Shown: positions 17,458 to 25,336 of the stretch, piece by piece
How positions within the stretch are numbered: position 1 is the stretch's first letter
Layout: each line of letters begins with the position of its first letter
NCBI GenBank assembly: GCA_038532735.1
Contig: JBCBAC010000003.1
Location: forward strand, 269,333 to 333,332
DNA length: 64,000 nt
Reading direction: 5' to 3'
DNA from: JAHTBL01 sp038532735
GTDB lineage: Bacteria; Pseudomonadota; Alphaproteobacteria; Rhodobacterales; Rhodobacteraceae
The notes under the pieces: generated by a model
The model's database searches: none
Seen by the model: only the letters and a program-made list of their open reading frames with translations
What the model was told of the DNA's origin: nothing
Program-made: the position numbers and the translations under genes

Positions 17458-17727
17458 ATGAAACATATCGCTTTTGTCATTCCGCTCGTCGCGACTCTGG
17501 CTGCGTGCGACACCGCACAGCAGACAACACTGGCCGGCGCAGCTACTGGCGCGGCTATCGGGTCTGCCGTCTCTGCCGATGATGACCGGCTAGAGGGCGC
17601 TGTTGTCGGTGGTGTCGTCGGCGCCGCAGCGGGGGCCGCTGCAGGACGCTATATCGGTCGCGCCCAATCCGGTGGCTGTGTTTATCAACGCCCTGATGGC
17701 TCTCGCTATACCGCCGCTTGCCCGTAA
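17458..17727 (+). CDS. Glycine-zipper lipoprotein
   Basis: This 89-residue protein has a lipoprotein signal (lipobox LAAC, Cys18). A glycine-zipper region rich in GAATGAAIGSAV and VVGGVVGAAAGAAAG repeats follows (about residues 27-65), then a short tail with a Cys pair (GGCVYQRPDG, AACP). Glycine-zipper segments insert into or line membranes and occur in small envelope-stress lipoproteins. TGGAGG lies 5 nt before the ATG at 17458, which fixes the start. No specific partner is evident. Confidence 0.82.
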   Translation: MKHIAFVIPLVATLAACDTAQQTTLAGAATGAAIGSAVSADDDRLEGAVVGGVVGAAAGAAAGRYIGRAQSGGCVYQRPDGSRYTAACP

Positions 17728-17798
17728 CCACGCAGATATTGACTCGAGGCAGAGGCGGATCACGTCGCTCTTTATACATAACGTGAAAGAGCCCCCCC

Positions 17799-18296
17799 AT
17801 GAGATCCCTACTTCTTTTCGCCCCCTTGGTCGCAACCCCTGCGCCGGCCGATCTCGAGATTCGCTTCGACGAAGGCGCGCCGAAAGATCGCTTTACCCTG
17901 AGCCAAACCGGCGATTGCACTTTGGGCGCAAGCGAGATCACGATTGATCTTGGTGGCTCTGCGGCAGGATTGATCTTTGATGTGACCGGCACGGGCGCGG
18001 GTGTTGAGGTGTTTCAACCATTTGAGCTCACGGCGGGGGCCGACCAAATAGCATCATCCCCCGTGGTGCGTGATGGCGACTCTGCGGTCGTGCTTTCTGT
18101 GACCGAATTGGCACCAGATCAGTCGGTCGCCTTCACGATTGACGTGGACGATACGCTGGGGGCACGCGCCATCACAGTGTCTGATGCCGAAATTGCGGGC
18201 GCAACGGTGTCCGTCCGCCAAGGCGACCGCTTGCTACAGGCGACCTTTGACGAAACAGCGAGCGCGCAAATAGCAATGCCCGACTGCACCTCCTAA
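17799..18296 (+). CDS. Exported protein of unknown function
   Basis: This 165-residue protein has a Sec signal peptide (residues 1-18, APA then DLEIRF). The mature part is acidic and beta-rich, with Cys40 in QTGDCTLG and a near-terminal Cys in MPDCTS that may pair. From memory it resembles a family in Roseobacter genomes labelled aggregation factor core (start DLEIRFDEGAPKDRF, then IDLGGSAAGLIFDV), but no function is demonstrated and I could not confirm the match. It follows the glycine-zipper gene by 71 bp and ends just before tRNA-Pro on the opposite strand. Confidence 0.65.
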   Translation: MRSLLLFAPLVATPAPADLEIRFDEGAPKDRFTLSQTGDCTLGASEITIDLGGSAAGLIFDVTGTGAGVEVFQPFELTAGADQIASSPVVRDGDSAVVLSVTELAPDQSVAFTIDVDDTLGARAITVSDAEIAGATVSVRQGDRLLQATFDETASAQIAMPDCTS

Positions 18297-18320
18297 TCAC
18301 GCCTGTCTGAGATGAAGAAA

Positions 18321-18397
18321 TGGTCGGGACGGCAAGATTCGAACTTGCGACCTACGGTACCCAAAACCGTCGCGCTACCAGGCTGCGCTACGCCCCG
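18321..18397 (-). tRNA. tRNA-Pro (anticodon UGG)
   Basis: Read on the minus strand, this 77-nt stretch folds as a tRNA. The acceptor stem is CGGGGCG with CGTCCCG (one G-T pair), the D-arm contains AGCGCAGCCTGGTAGCGC, the anticodon loop is TTTTGGG giving UGG, and the T-arm contains GTTCGAATC. The CCA end is encoded. Confidence 0.95.
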
Positions 18398-18451
18398 AAC
18401 TGAAGGCAGTCTCTAAGCGGACAAATCGGAAAAGAAAAGCCCCTCTGCGCG

Positions 18452-18931
18452 TTATTGCGCGTCGCAAGGCCATGCTGCCTCGTCAGAGGTGAAGGAAGGG
18501 TGCCGCATGACAGTGCCCGGCGCGATGCCGAGCCGGTCCGCCATACCACCATTCACTTCCAAAACTGCATAGATATCGTCACCGCCCAGAACCGGCGTCT
18601 CATCATGGGGGACCGCATTGACATGGACATGCTGCACCGTGCCGGTGATATCGGCAAAGATCATATCCAGCGGGATAAGCGTGTTGCGCATCCAGAACGA
18701 CGCGGTCTGCGGGCGCTCGTAGACAAAAAGCATGCCCGCCATCATCGGCATCTCTTCGACAAACATTAGGCCCTGGCCGCGCTCTTCGGGGTCGTCTGCG
18801 ACCTCAATGGTAAAGCGCGCCTGCCCCCAGTCGCCTTTCAGATCGACCGCGTCCGTCTGGCAGGCTCCATGAGCCATGCCAGCCAGACAAATGAACACAA
18901 CAGCTTTTAAAAGCGGCTTATGACATCCCAT
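18452..18931 (-). CDS. DUF192 family exported protein
   Basis: This 159-residue protein has a signal peptide (about residues 1-22, ending AHG before ACQ) and a DUF192 domain: EERGQGLMFVEEMPMMAGMLF, then ASFWMRNTLIPLDMIF and a VLEVNGG turn. DUF192 proteins are small periplasmic or extracellular beta-barrel proteins of unsettled function. The start lies inside the 3' end of the cold-shock gene (25-bp overlap), so the two are probably co-transcribed and translationally coupled, an arrangement I recognise from related genomes. tRNA-Pro lies downstream on the same strand. Confidence 0.85.
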   Translation of the reverse strand: MGCHKPLLKAVVFICLAGMAHGACQTDAVDLKGDWGQARFTIEVADDPEERGQGLMFVEEMPMMAGMLFVYERPQTASFWMRNTLIPLDMIFADITGTVQHVHVNAVPHDETPVLGGDDIYAVLEVNGGMADRLGIAPGTVMRHPSFTSDEAAWPCDAQ

Positions 18932-19437
18932 GCGACAACCTCGGCAGCCATCTTGCCACGGCGTCCATCGACCACGCGCATCGCGATCGCTTCGCCGGGT
19001 TGCAAATCCGCCAGTCCCGATAGACGCAGAACCTCGACATGCACGAACACATCTTCGGCGCTGCCAAAGGCATTTGCAAACCCAAAGCCCTTTGCCTTGT
19101 CAAACCATTTCACCCGCGCGGGCAACCATGGAATATCCTTCAGTTGCGCCTCATTGAAATGCTGAAAATCCTCCAGCGGGGCTTTGGCCGCGCCCTCGGG
19201 GGCGCGAATGACGATGACCTCTGTTGCCTGCACACCGCGGTCGGTGTGCTGGACGTGAACTTGGATCTCGGAGCCATCAGCCACCGAGCTTTGGCCGTAG
19301 TTCCGCAGAACATTGGCGTGGATCAGAATGTCCGGCCCGCCGGCATCTGAAAGGATAAAACCAAAACCCTTTGCAGGATCAAACCACTTAACAACACCAT
19401 GCACCACGGGTGTGGCGTCTTCGCGTTGATCTGACAT
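18907..19437 (-). CDS. Protein with two cold-shock (RNA-binding) domains
   Basis: This 176-residue protein has two cold-shock domains. The first covers about residues 12-75 (GVVKWFDPAKGFGFI with RNP1 and the ILIHANVL stretch). The second covers about 108-170 (ARVKWFDKAKGFGFA, VFVHVEVLR). Each contains the aromatic RNP motifs that bind single-stranded RNA or DNA, so it likely acts as a nucleic-acid chaperone. Most bacterial Csp proteins have one domain; the tandem form is common in alphaproteobacteria. ATG 19437 is chosen because AGGA lies 9 nt upstream, though ATG 19446 is possible; further upstream in-frame starts lack a ribosome site. It overlaps the DUF192 gene. Confidence 0.88.
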   Translation of the reverse strand: MSDQREDATPVVHGVVKWFDPAKGFGFILSDAGGPDILIHANVLRNYGQSSVADGSEIQVHVQHTDRGVQATEVIVIRAPEGAAKAPLEDFQHFNEAQLKDIPWLPARVKWFDKAKGFGFANAFGSAEDVFVHVEVLRLSGLADLQPGEAIAMRVVDGRRGKMAAEVVAWDVISRF

Positions 19438-19550
19438 TGAGGCCATTCCTGGCAATTGTGATATATTTATGTCTATGCGCCTTAGCATGGACCTGTTCAA
19501 GGCCAAAAACAATGGAAATTCATAGGCCTGTCACTCGTGCGACGTGAAAT

Positions 19551-20165
19551 TCACGGGTTTAAACGTGTAATATTCCACGGTTTTTCAACTTCAGGTCGGC
19601 TCCAGCGGAATCGATCATGAAGTCGAAATTCACCATCCGCCCAGAACTCAATCTCGAGCGGAAAAATACGAAACCCTCCCCAAAATGGTGGCCGCTTGGG
19701 CGCGGTGCCGTGCTGTGCGGTGACCTTCGCGACCTCCGCCATGAGAGCCGCGCGCGAGGACAAGGGCTCTGACTGGCGCGAGGCCCACGCCCCAAGCCGT
19801 GACTTCAGTGAGCGCGACGCGTAATAGGCATCAGCTTTGGGGCCATCTTCACGTTCAACCAGACCGCGCACTCGGATCTGTCGATGCTGCGTTTTGGAAT
19901 GCAGTACAAAAGCGGCTTTGCCAGCGCTTTCGATCTCCTGCGCTTTCTTGCCGTGGTAGTTGGTGTAGAAAACGAATGCATCCGCTTCGATTTCCTTCAG
20001 CAACACCATCCGCACATTGGGCATGCCTTCTGCGTCGACGGTCGCCAAAGCAATCGCGTTTGGATCATTTGGTTCCGTCTCTTGCGCCGCTGCCAGCCAG
20101 TTTTTGGCCAGAATAAACGGATCGTCCCCGGCGAAAATCCCCGTCCGTTTGCTCGTATCCGACAT
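19551..20165 (-). CDS. pdxH: Pyridoxamine 5'-phosphate oxidase
   Basis: This 204-residue FMN enzyme oxidises pyridoxamine- or pyridoxine-5'-phosphate to pyridoxal 5'-phosphate, the last step of vitamin B6 cofactor synthesis and salvage. Family motifs are present: ATVDAEGMPNVRMVLLKE with FMN contacts, FYTNYHGKKAQEIE, the QIRVRG strand, and the C-terminal signature FRIFPLEIEFW with DRFRW. Length matches the family. ATG 20165 has GAGGGA just upstream; an ATG four codons earlier is possible. It is divergent from fabI across a 162-bp gap. Confidence 0.95.
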   Translation of the reverse strand: MSDTSKRTGIFAGDDPFILAKNWLAAAQETEPNDPNAIALATVDAEGMPNVRMVLLKEIEADAFVFYTNYHGKKAQEIESAGKAAFVLHSKTQHRQIRVRGLVEREDGPKADAYYASRSLKSRLGAWASRQSEPLSSRAALMAEVAKVTAQHGTAPKRPPFWGGFRIFPLEIEFWADGEFRLHDRFRWSRPEVEKPWNITRLNP

Positions 20166-20327
20166 GTCTTCCCTCATTCTTTGACCAAAGGGATAAATAT
20201 CTGGTGTGCCAAGGCAACCCCTCCCCGGCGGAAAACAGCCGATGACCCGGCGCCAAGCAGAGCCTTGATGCAGCCCACCGCTTGGCCTAAACGGTCTGCA
20301 CATAACAAAAGACCAAAGGGATGCGGG

Positions 20328-21134
20328 ATGTCGACGAACCTCATGCAAGGCAAACGCGGGCTGATTATGGGCCTTGCCAATGACAAATCCATTGCCTGGG
20401 GCATCGCGAAAGCCTGCGCGGATGCAGGCGCGGAACTGGCGTTCTCGTATCAGGGTGATGCGCTGAAAAAGCGGGTGGAGCCTTTGGCGGCCTCTTTGGG
20501 CAGCGACACAGTTTTGCCCTGTGACGTCTCGGACGAAGCGTCGATGGATGAATTGTTCGCCGCTTTGGAAACCAAATGGGGCAAGCTGGACTTTCTGGTC
20601 CATGCGATTGGCTTTTCGGACAAGAACGAACTGCGCGGGCGGTACGTTGACACGTCACGGGGCAATTTCCAGATGTCGATGGACATCTCTGTTTATTCCT
20701 TCACTGCTGTCGTGCAGCGGGCCGAGAAGTTGATGTCGGACGGCGGCTCTTGCCTGACGCTGACCTATTACGGCGCAGAGCGCGTGATGCCACATTACAA
20801 TGTGATGGGCGTTGCAAAAGCCGCGCTTGAGGCCTCCGTTCGGTATCTAGCCGAGGATTTGGGCAAGGACGGTATTCGCGTGAACGCGATATCTGCCGGG
20901 CCAATCAAGACGCTTGCAGCCTCGGGTATCGGCGATTTCCGCTACATCATGAAGTGGAACGAGTATAATTCGCCTCTGCGTCGTAATGTGACCACCGAAG
21001 ATGTGGGCAAGTCGGCGCTGTATCTGCTGTCCGATCTGGGGTCGGGTGTGACGGGTGAGAACCTGCATGTGGATGCGGGCTATCATGTGGTTGGCATGAA
21101 GGCGGTGGATGCACCGGATATGTCCAAGTCGTGA
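20328..21134 (+). CDS. fabI: Enoyl-[acyl-carrier-protein] reductase (NADH)
   Basis: This 268-residue short-chain dehydrogenase catalyses the last reduction of each fatty-acid elongation cycle. The nucleotide loop is GLANDKSIAWGIA (about residues 15-27), and the active-site set Tyr147, Tyr157 and Lys164 (YYGAERVMPHYNVMGVAK) has the spacing typical of FabI. It is the target class of triclosan-type inhibitors. AAAGGG lies 7 nt before ATG 20328. The stop overlaps the GTG start of the next gene by 4 bp, so a LysE-like exporter is co-translated. Confidence 0.95.
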   Translation: MSTNLMQGKRGLIMGLANDKSIAWGIAKACADAGAELAFSYQGDALKKRVEPLAASLGSDTVLPCDVSDEASMDELFAALETKWGKLDFLVHAIGFSDKNELRGRYVDTSRGNFQMSMDISVYSFTAVVQRAEKLMSDGGSCLTLTYYGAERVMPHYNVMGVAKAALEASVRYLAEDLGKDGIRVNAISAGPIKTLAASGIGDFRYIMKWNEYNSPLRRNVTTEDVGKSALYLLSDLGSGVTGENLHVDAGYHVVGMKAVDAPDMSKS

Positions 21135-21745
21135 CGGCGGCGGCCTTCCTCTCGGTCGTTTTGATCCATCTGGCCGCGGCGATGAGCCCGGGGCCCTCTT
21201 TTGTGGTCTCGGTGAAAACGGCGGCCTCGGAAGGTTTCAAGGTGGCCTCTGCCCTTGCGGTCGGGTTCGGGCTCGGAGCGACCCTCTGGGCGATTGCTGC
21301 ACTTGCGGGCCTTGCCTTGTTATTTGAAATCGCGCCTGTGCTTTTGACCGCGCTCAAGATCGGCGGCGGGCTCTTTCTATGCTTCATCGCGCTAATGATG
21401 TGGCGCCACGCGGCAGAGCCTTTGGCGGAGGTAGAGGCGGATGCCCCGCCCCGCTCGATGCTGTCGGCGGTGCGTCTGGGGCTGATGACCCAGCTCGCCA
21501 ATCCAAAACCCGCAATCTTCTTTGGCGCGGTCTTCATCGGACTGGTGCCTGCTGGGACGCCCCTGCCCGTCCTTCTCGCGCTGCTTGCGCTGATCTTCAT
21601 CAACGAAACGCTTTGGTATGTTTTCGTCGCGCGCGCATTCTCAATCGCGCAGGCCCGCACTGCCTATATCCGCATGAAAGCCATGATCGACCGCCTCTTC
21701 GGAGGGCTGATCGCCTTCTTTGGCCTCAAAATCGCTCTGACCTAA
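21131..21745 (+). CDS. LysE/RhtB family amino-acid exporter
   Basis: This 204-residue inner-membrane protein has about six hydrophobic segments. The family pattern is visible: AAMSPGPSFVVSVKTA near the N-terminus, a central cytosolic loop, then GLMTQLANPKPAIFFGAVFIGL. LysE/RhtB proteins export amino acids or homoserine derivatives. It starts at GTG 21131, overlapping the fabI stop by 4 bp. The substrate cannot be inferred from its operon neighbours (fabI, gpt). Confidence 0.85.
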   Translation: MTAAAFLSVVLIHLAAAMSPGPSFVVSVKTAASEGFKVASALAVGFGLGATLWAIAALAGLALLFEIAPVLLTALKIGGGLFLCFIALMMWRHAAEPLAEVEADAPPRSMLSAVRLGLMTQLANPKPAIFFGAVFIGLVPAGTPLPVLLALLALIFINETLWYVFVARAFSIAQARTAYIRMKAMIDRLFGGLIAFFGLKIALT

Positions 21746-21756
21746 GGATCGCTGCC

Positions 21757-22263
21757 ATGACCGACCGCCTGCCCCACGAAAAAGGCTTCCATATCAGTTG
21801 GGACCAGATTCACCGTGACAGCCGTGCTTTGGCGTGGCGGTTGGACGGCAATGGCCCCGACGATGGCGCATGGCGCGCCGTGGTCGCGATCACCCGGGGC
21901 GGCATGGCCCCTGCGATGATCGTAGCCCGCGAGCTGGACATTCGCGTCGTCGATACGATCAGCGTGAAAAGCTACAACAATCAGGAACAGACCGATGCGG
22001 TTGTGCTGAAAGCGCCGGATGCGGATCTGATGGGCGACGGCACAGGCATTCTGATCCTTGATGATCTGGTCGATAGTGGCAAAACGCTGGAACTTGTGCG
22101 CCAGCATTACCCCAAAGCGCATTTCGCAACCGTTTATGCCAAGCCCAAGGGGCGCCCGATGGTGGATACGTTCATCACCGAAGTGAGCCAGGATACATGG
22201 ATCTTCTTCCCCTGGGACATGGCCCTGCAATATGTGGAGCCTTATCGCGGCACGGATGCATGA
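21757..22263 (+). CDS. gpt: Xanthine phosphoribosyltransferase
   Basis: This 168-residue enzyme transfers phosphoribose from PRPP to xanthine or guanine for purine salvage. The PRPP-binding signature ILILDDLVDSGKT is at about residues 98-110, preceded by AITRGGMAPAMIVARE and the VKSYNNQEQ loop, and followed by YAKPKGRP. These features and the length match Gpt of the type found in E. coli. It begins 11 bp after the exporter gene, and its stop overlaps the start of the aminotransferase by 4 bp, so fabI-exporter-gpt-aminotransferase form one transcription unit. Confidence 0.9.
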   Translation: MTDRLPHEKGFHISWDQIHRDSRALAWRLDGNGPDDGAWRAVVAITRGGMAPAMIVARELDIRVVDTISVKSYNNQEQTDAVVLKAPDADLMGDGTGILILDDLVDSGKTLELVRQHYPKAHFATVYAKPKGRPMVDTFITEVSQDTWIFFPWDMALQYVEPYRGTDA

Positions 22264-23435
22264 GCCGGACGGGGGCCACTTTCTCCCCTCCGGTTATGGA
22301 GGCGCGGCGCTGGCTTGAGGGTGTCAGCTTTCCTGACAACCAGCCGCTTTTGAACGTCAGCCAAGCGGCGCCTGTCGATCCGCCACCGTCAGCTATGCTG
22401 GAGGCAATGGCGCAAATTGTGCTAAGCGATCCGGCGGCGCATCTTTATGGCCCTGTCTTGGGACTGCCGGAGTTGCGGAGCGAGGTGGCGACGCAGTTTT
22501 CCGCAGGCTACGGCGGCGCAATCACAGAAGAGCATGTGGCGATCACCTCGGGCTGCAACCAAGCCTTTGCGGCGGCAATCGCAACACTTTGCGAGGAAGG
22601 GGATGAAGTTCTCCTCCCAACCCCTTGGTATTTCAATCATAAGATGTGGTTGGATATGGCCGGTGTCAAAGCCGTGCCGCTGGAAACCGGTGCCGATCTG
22701 CTGCCTGATCCCGCTAAGGCCAAGGAGCTGATCACCCCGCGGACGAAGGCGATTGCGCTTGTGACTCCCAACAATCCGGCAGGCGTCGAATACCCCGCAT
22801 CGCTGATGGAGGCGTTTCGCGATCTGGCTCGGGAAAGCGGCATCGCATTGATCGTCGATGAGACCTACCGCGATTTTCATAGCCAAGACGGCGCGCCGCA
22901 CACGCTCTTTCAGGATGCGCAGTGGGACGACACGCTGATCCAGCTTTACAGCTTTTCCAAGGCCTACCGTCTGACCGGACACCGCGTCGGTGCGATCCTG
23001 ACCAGCCCCGCCCGGATGCGCGAAGTGGAGAAGTTCCTCGACACGGTCACAATCTGCCCCAACCAGCTGGGACAGCGCGCCGCCCTTTGGGGGATGCGCA
23101 ATCTAGGCGATTGGCTGGCTGGGGAACGGCACGAAATTCTAGCCCGGCGGGCGGCGATTGAAGCCAATATGCCCAAGCTCTCTGCGCAAGGTTGGCACCT
23201 GCTGGGTGTTGGCGCGTATTTCGCCTATCTGCAGCATCCGTTTGCCCAGCCCTCTGATGCGCTGGCACAGGAATTGGTGCGCCAGTCGGGCATCCTTTGC
23301 CTGCCCGGGACCATGTTCCAGCCGGACGGATCGGAAGCCGGAAAAGCCCAGCTGCGCATCGCCTTTGCCAATATCGACGCAGACGGGATCACGACGCTGT
23401 TTGACAGGCTTGCCGCCCACCGCCCAACCGCCTAA
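22260..23435 (+). CDS. Class I/II pyridoxal-phosphate aminotransferase
   Basis: This 391-residue fold-type I aminotransferase has the cofactor lysine in SFSKAYRLTGHRVG (about residue 240). The Asn and Asp/Tyr contacts are in VTPNNPAGV (about 173) and IVDETYRDF (about 203), with the LYGPVLGLPELR substrate segment near the N-terminus. Enzymes of this kind convert an amino acid and 2-oxoacid pair; aspartate or aromatic amino acids are common substrates, but specificity cannot be read here. ATG 22260 overlaps the gpt stop. Confidence 0.85.
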   Translation: MSRTGATFSPPVMEARRWLEGVSFPDNQPLLNVSQAAPVDPPPSAMLEAMAQIVLSDPAAHLYGPVLGLPELRSEVATQFSAGYGGAITEEHVAITSGCNQAFAAAIATLCEEGDEVLLPTPWYFNHKMWLDMAGVKAVPLETGADLLPDPAKAKELITPRTKAIALVTPNNPAGVEYPASLMEAFRDLARESGIALIVDETYRDFHSQDGAPHTLFQDAQWDDTLIQLYSFSKAYRLTGHRVGAILTSPARMREVEKFLDTVTICPNQLGQRAALWGMRNLGDWLAGERHEILARRAAIEANMPKLSAQGWHLLGVGAYFAYLQHPFAQPSDALAQELVRQSGILCLPGTMFQPDGSEAGKAQLRIAFANIDADGITTLFDRLAAHRPTA

Positions 23436-23463
23436 ACAACCCCAGAGCGGTAGGGAGAGCCTC

Positions 23464-25323
23464 ATGGCCAAGGGCAAGTCATCAAACATTTTCGTCTGGA
23501 TCATTCTGGTCCTGCTCATCATCGGTTTGGCGGGTTTCGGGGCCTCCGGACTGAACGGCACGATCCGCACAGTCGGCAAGGTTGGCGAAGAGCCGATCAC
23601 GGTCACAAGCTATGTGAACGAGGTCCAGTCGGAACTGCGTGCCCTACAAGCACAAACCGGCCAGCCGATCACCTTCGAACAGGCGCAACAATTTGGCTTG
23701 ACGCAATCCGTGCTGGGCCGTCTTGTCAGCCAGGCCGCCGTGGATCACGAGGCCCGGATCATGGGGCTGTCCGTCGGCGACGCGGAAGTGCGCGATCAGC
23801 TGATGCAGATCCCGGCGTTCCAAGGCATCAATGGCCAGTTTGATCGCGAAGCCTATGCGTTCACTCTGGATCGCTCGGGCCTCAACGAGACGGAGTTTGA
23901 GGAGTCTATTCGCGATGACAGCGCGCGCACGTTGCTGCAGACCGGGATGGCCGGGGCCGTGCGTCTGCCCGCGTCATATGGTCAAGCGCTTGCGAATTAC
24001 TACGGCGAACGGCGCGGGTTCACGTGGGCGCTGCTGACCGAAGACGATCTTGCTGAGCCCGTGCCGACACCGGCTGAGGCCGATATCGAAGGTATTTATG
24101 ACGACAATCCAGAGGCCTTCACGGCCCCGGCCGCAAAGGCGATCACCTATACGCTGCTGACCCCGGACATGATCCTCGACAGTGTCGAGATCAGCGAGGA
24201 TGCCCTGCGCGCGCTTTATGACGAGCGCGAGGCAGAATTCAACCGCCCCGAGCGGCGTTTGGTGGAACGTCTGGTCTTTGGCAGCGAAGAAGATGCGCAA
24301 GCCGCCAAGGCGCGGCTGGATAGCGGGTCGATCAGCTTCTCGGAACTGGTTGGCGAACGTGGCTTGACGCTGGCCGATATTGATCTGGGTGATGTGGTGG
24401 AGGGCGAACTTGGTGAAGCCTCCGGCCCTGTCTTCGCGCTGGACGAGCCCGGCGTTGTGGGGCCGCTGCCCAGCGATCTGGGCCCTGCGCTGTACCGGAT
24501 GAATGCCATTCTGTCGGCACAGCAGACCACGTTTGAAGAGGCGCGCGATGATCTGGGCACAGAGCTTGCACTGGATCGCGCCCGTCGCGTTATCGAAGTG
24601 CAAGCGCAGGAAATTGACGACATGCTTGCCGCTGGTGCGACGCTGGAAGATGTGGCCAACGACACCGACATGACGTTGAACCAGATCAATTTCAGCGAGG
24701 AAAGCACCGAAGCGACCGCGGCCTATGAAGCCTTCCGCGCCGCCGCAGAAGCTGTAACCGCAGACGATTTCCCCGAAGTGATCGCGCTGGAGGATGGCGG
24801 CATCGCAGCTCTGCGTCTGGACGAGGTGATCCCGCCCACCCTTCAGCCCCTTTCCGAGGTGCGAGGCGAGGTCATTGCCCTCTGGCGCGAGCGCACAGTG
24901 AACCGCTTGCTGCGCGAACGGGCCAATGAGATTGCCGAGACCCTCACTGAGGTCAGCGATCTGGCCTCCGTCGGCCTGACCGCCACGGTCGAGACGGACA
25001 TCACACGCCAAGATTTCATCGAAGGTCTGCCGCGCAGCTTCATCGACTCGGTCTTTGAGCTGGAGGTCGGCGGACGGTCGGTCATCAGTGCCGGACCGCG
25101 CGTCTATCTGGTGCGCCTCGACAGCATCTCACCACCTGATCCGGACGCCGAAGACGGTGTGCAACTGGGCCGCGCGCTGGAGCGTCAGTTGGAAGACGGC
25201 ATCGGGCGCGACATCCTTGGGGCCTTTGCCGCCGATGTGCAATCACGCGCCGGGATCGAGATTGATCAGCGCGCGCTCGATGCGGTCAATGCCAGCTTCG
25301 GCAGCGGCCGTGGCGGATTGTAG
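23464..25323 (+). CDS. ppiD: PpiD-like peptidyl-prolyl isomerase, membrane-anchored periplasmic chaperone
   Basis: This 619-residue protein has one N-terminal membrane anchor (about residues 8-29) and a large periplasmic part. A SurA-N-like region spans about 40-170 (GRLVSQAAVDHEARIMGLSV, PAFQGINGQFDREAY). A parvulin-like isomerase region spans about 255-360, followed by a second SurA-like section. PpiD proteins assist folding of proteins emerging from the Sec translocon. AGGGAG precedes ATG 23464. The stop is 13 bp from the GTG of trpE, so the two may be transcribed together, an arrangement seen in other Rhodobacteraceae. Confidence 0.88.
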   Translation: MAKGKSSNIFVWIILVLLIIGLAGFGASGLNGTIRTVGKVGEEPITVTSYVNEVQSELRALQAQTGQPITFEQAQQFGLTQSVLGRLVSQAAVDHEARIMGLSVGDAEVRDQLMQIPAFQGINGQFDREAYAFTLDRSGLNETEFEESIRDDSARTLLQTGMAGAVRLPASYGQALANYYGERRGFTWALLTEDDLAEPVPTPAEADIEGIYDDNPEAFTAPAAKAITYTLLTPDMILDSVEISEDALRALYDEREAEFNRPERRLVERLVFGSEEDAQAAKARLDSGSISFSELVGERGLTLADIDLGDVVEGELGEASGPVFALDEPGVVGPLPSDLGPALYRMNAILSAQQTTFEEARDDLGTELALDRARRVIEVQAQEIDDMLAAGATLEDVANDTDMTLNQINFSEESTEATAAYEAFRAAAEAVTADDFPEVIALEDGGIAALRLDEVIPPTLQPLSEVRGEVIALWRERTVNRLLRERANEIAETLTEVSDLASVGLTATVETDITRQDFIEGLPRSFIDSVFELEVGGRSVISAGPRVYLVRLDSISPPDPDAEDGVQLGRALERQLEDGIGRDILGAFAADVQSRAGIEIDQRALDAVNASFGSGRGGL

Positions 25324-25336
25324 AAGGCCAGCGCTT

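Noticed and set aside
25324..25336. Trp attenuator before trpE
   Set aside because: The ppiD-trpE gap is only 13 bp and no Trp-codon leader peptide fits. None was seen before trpG either.
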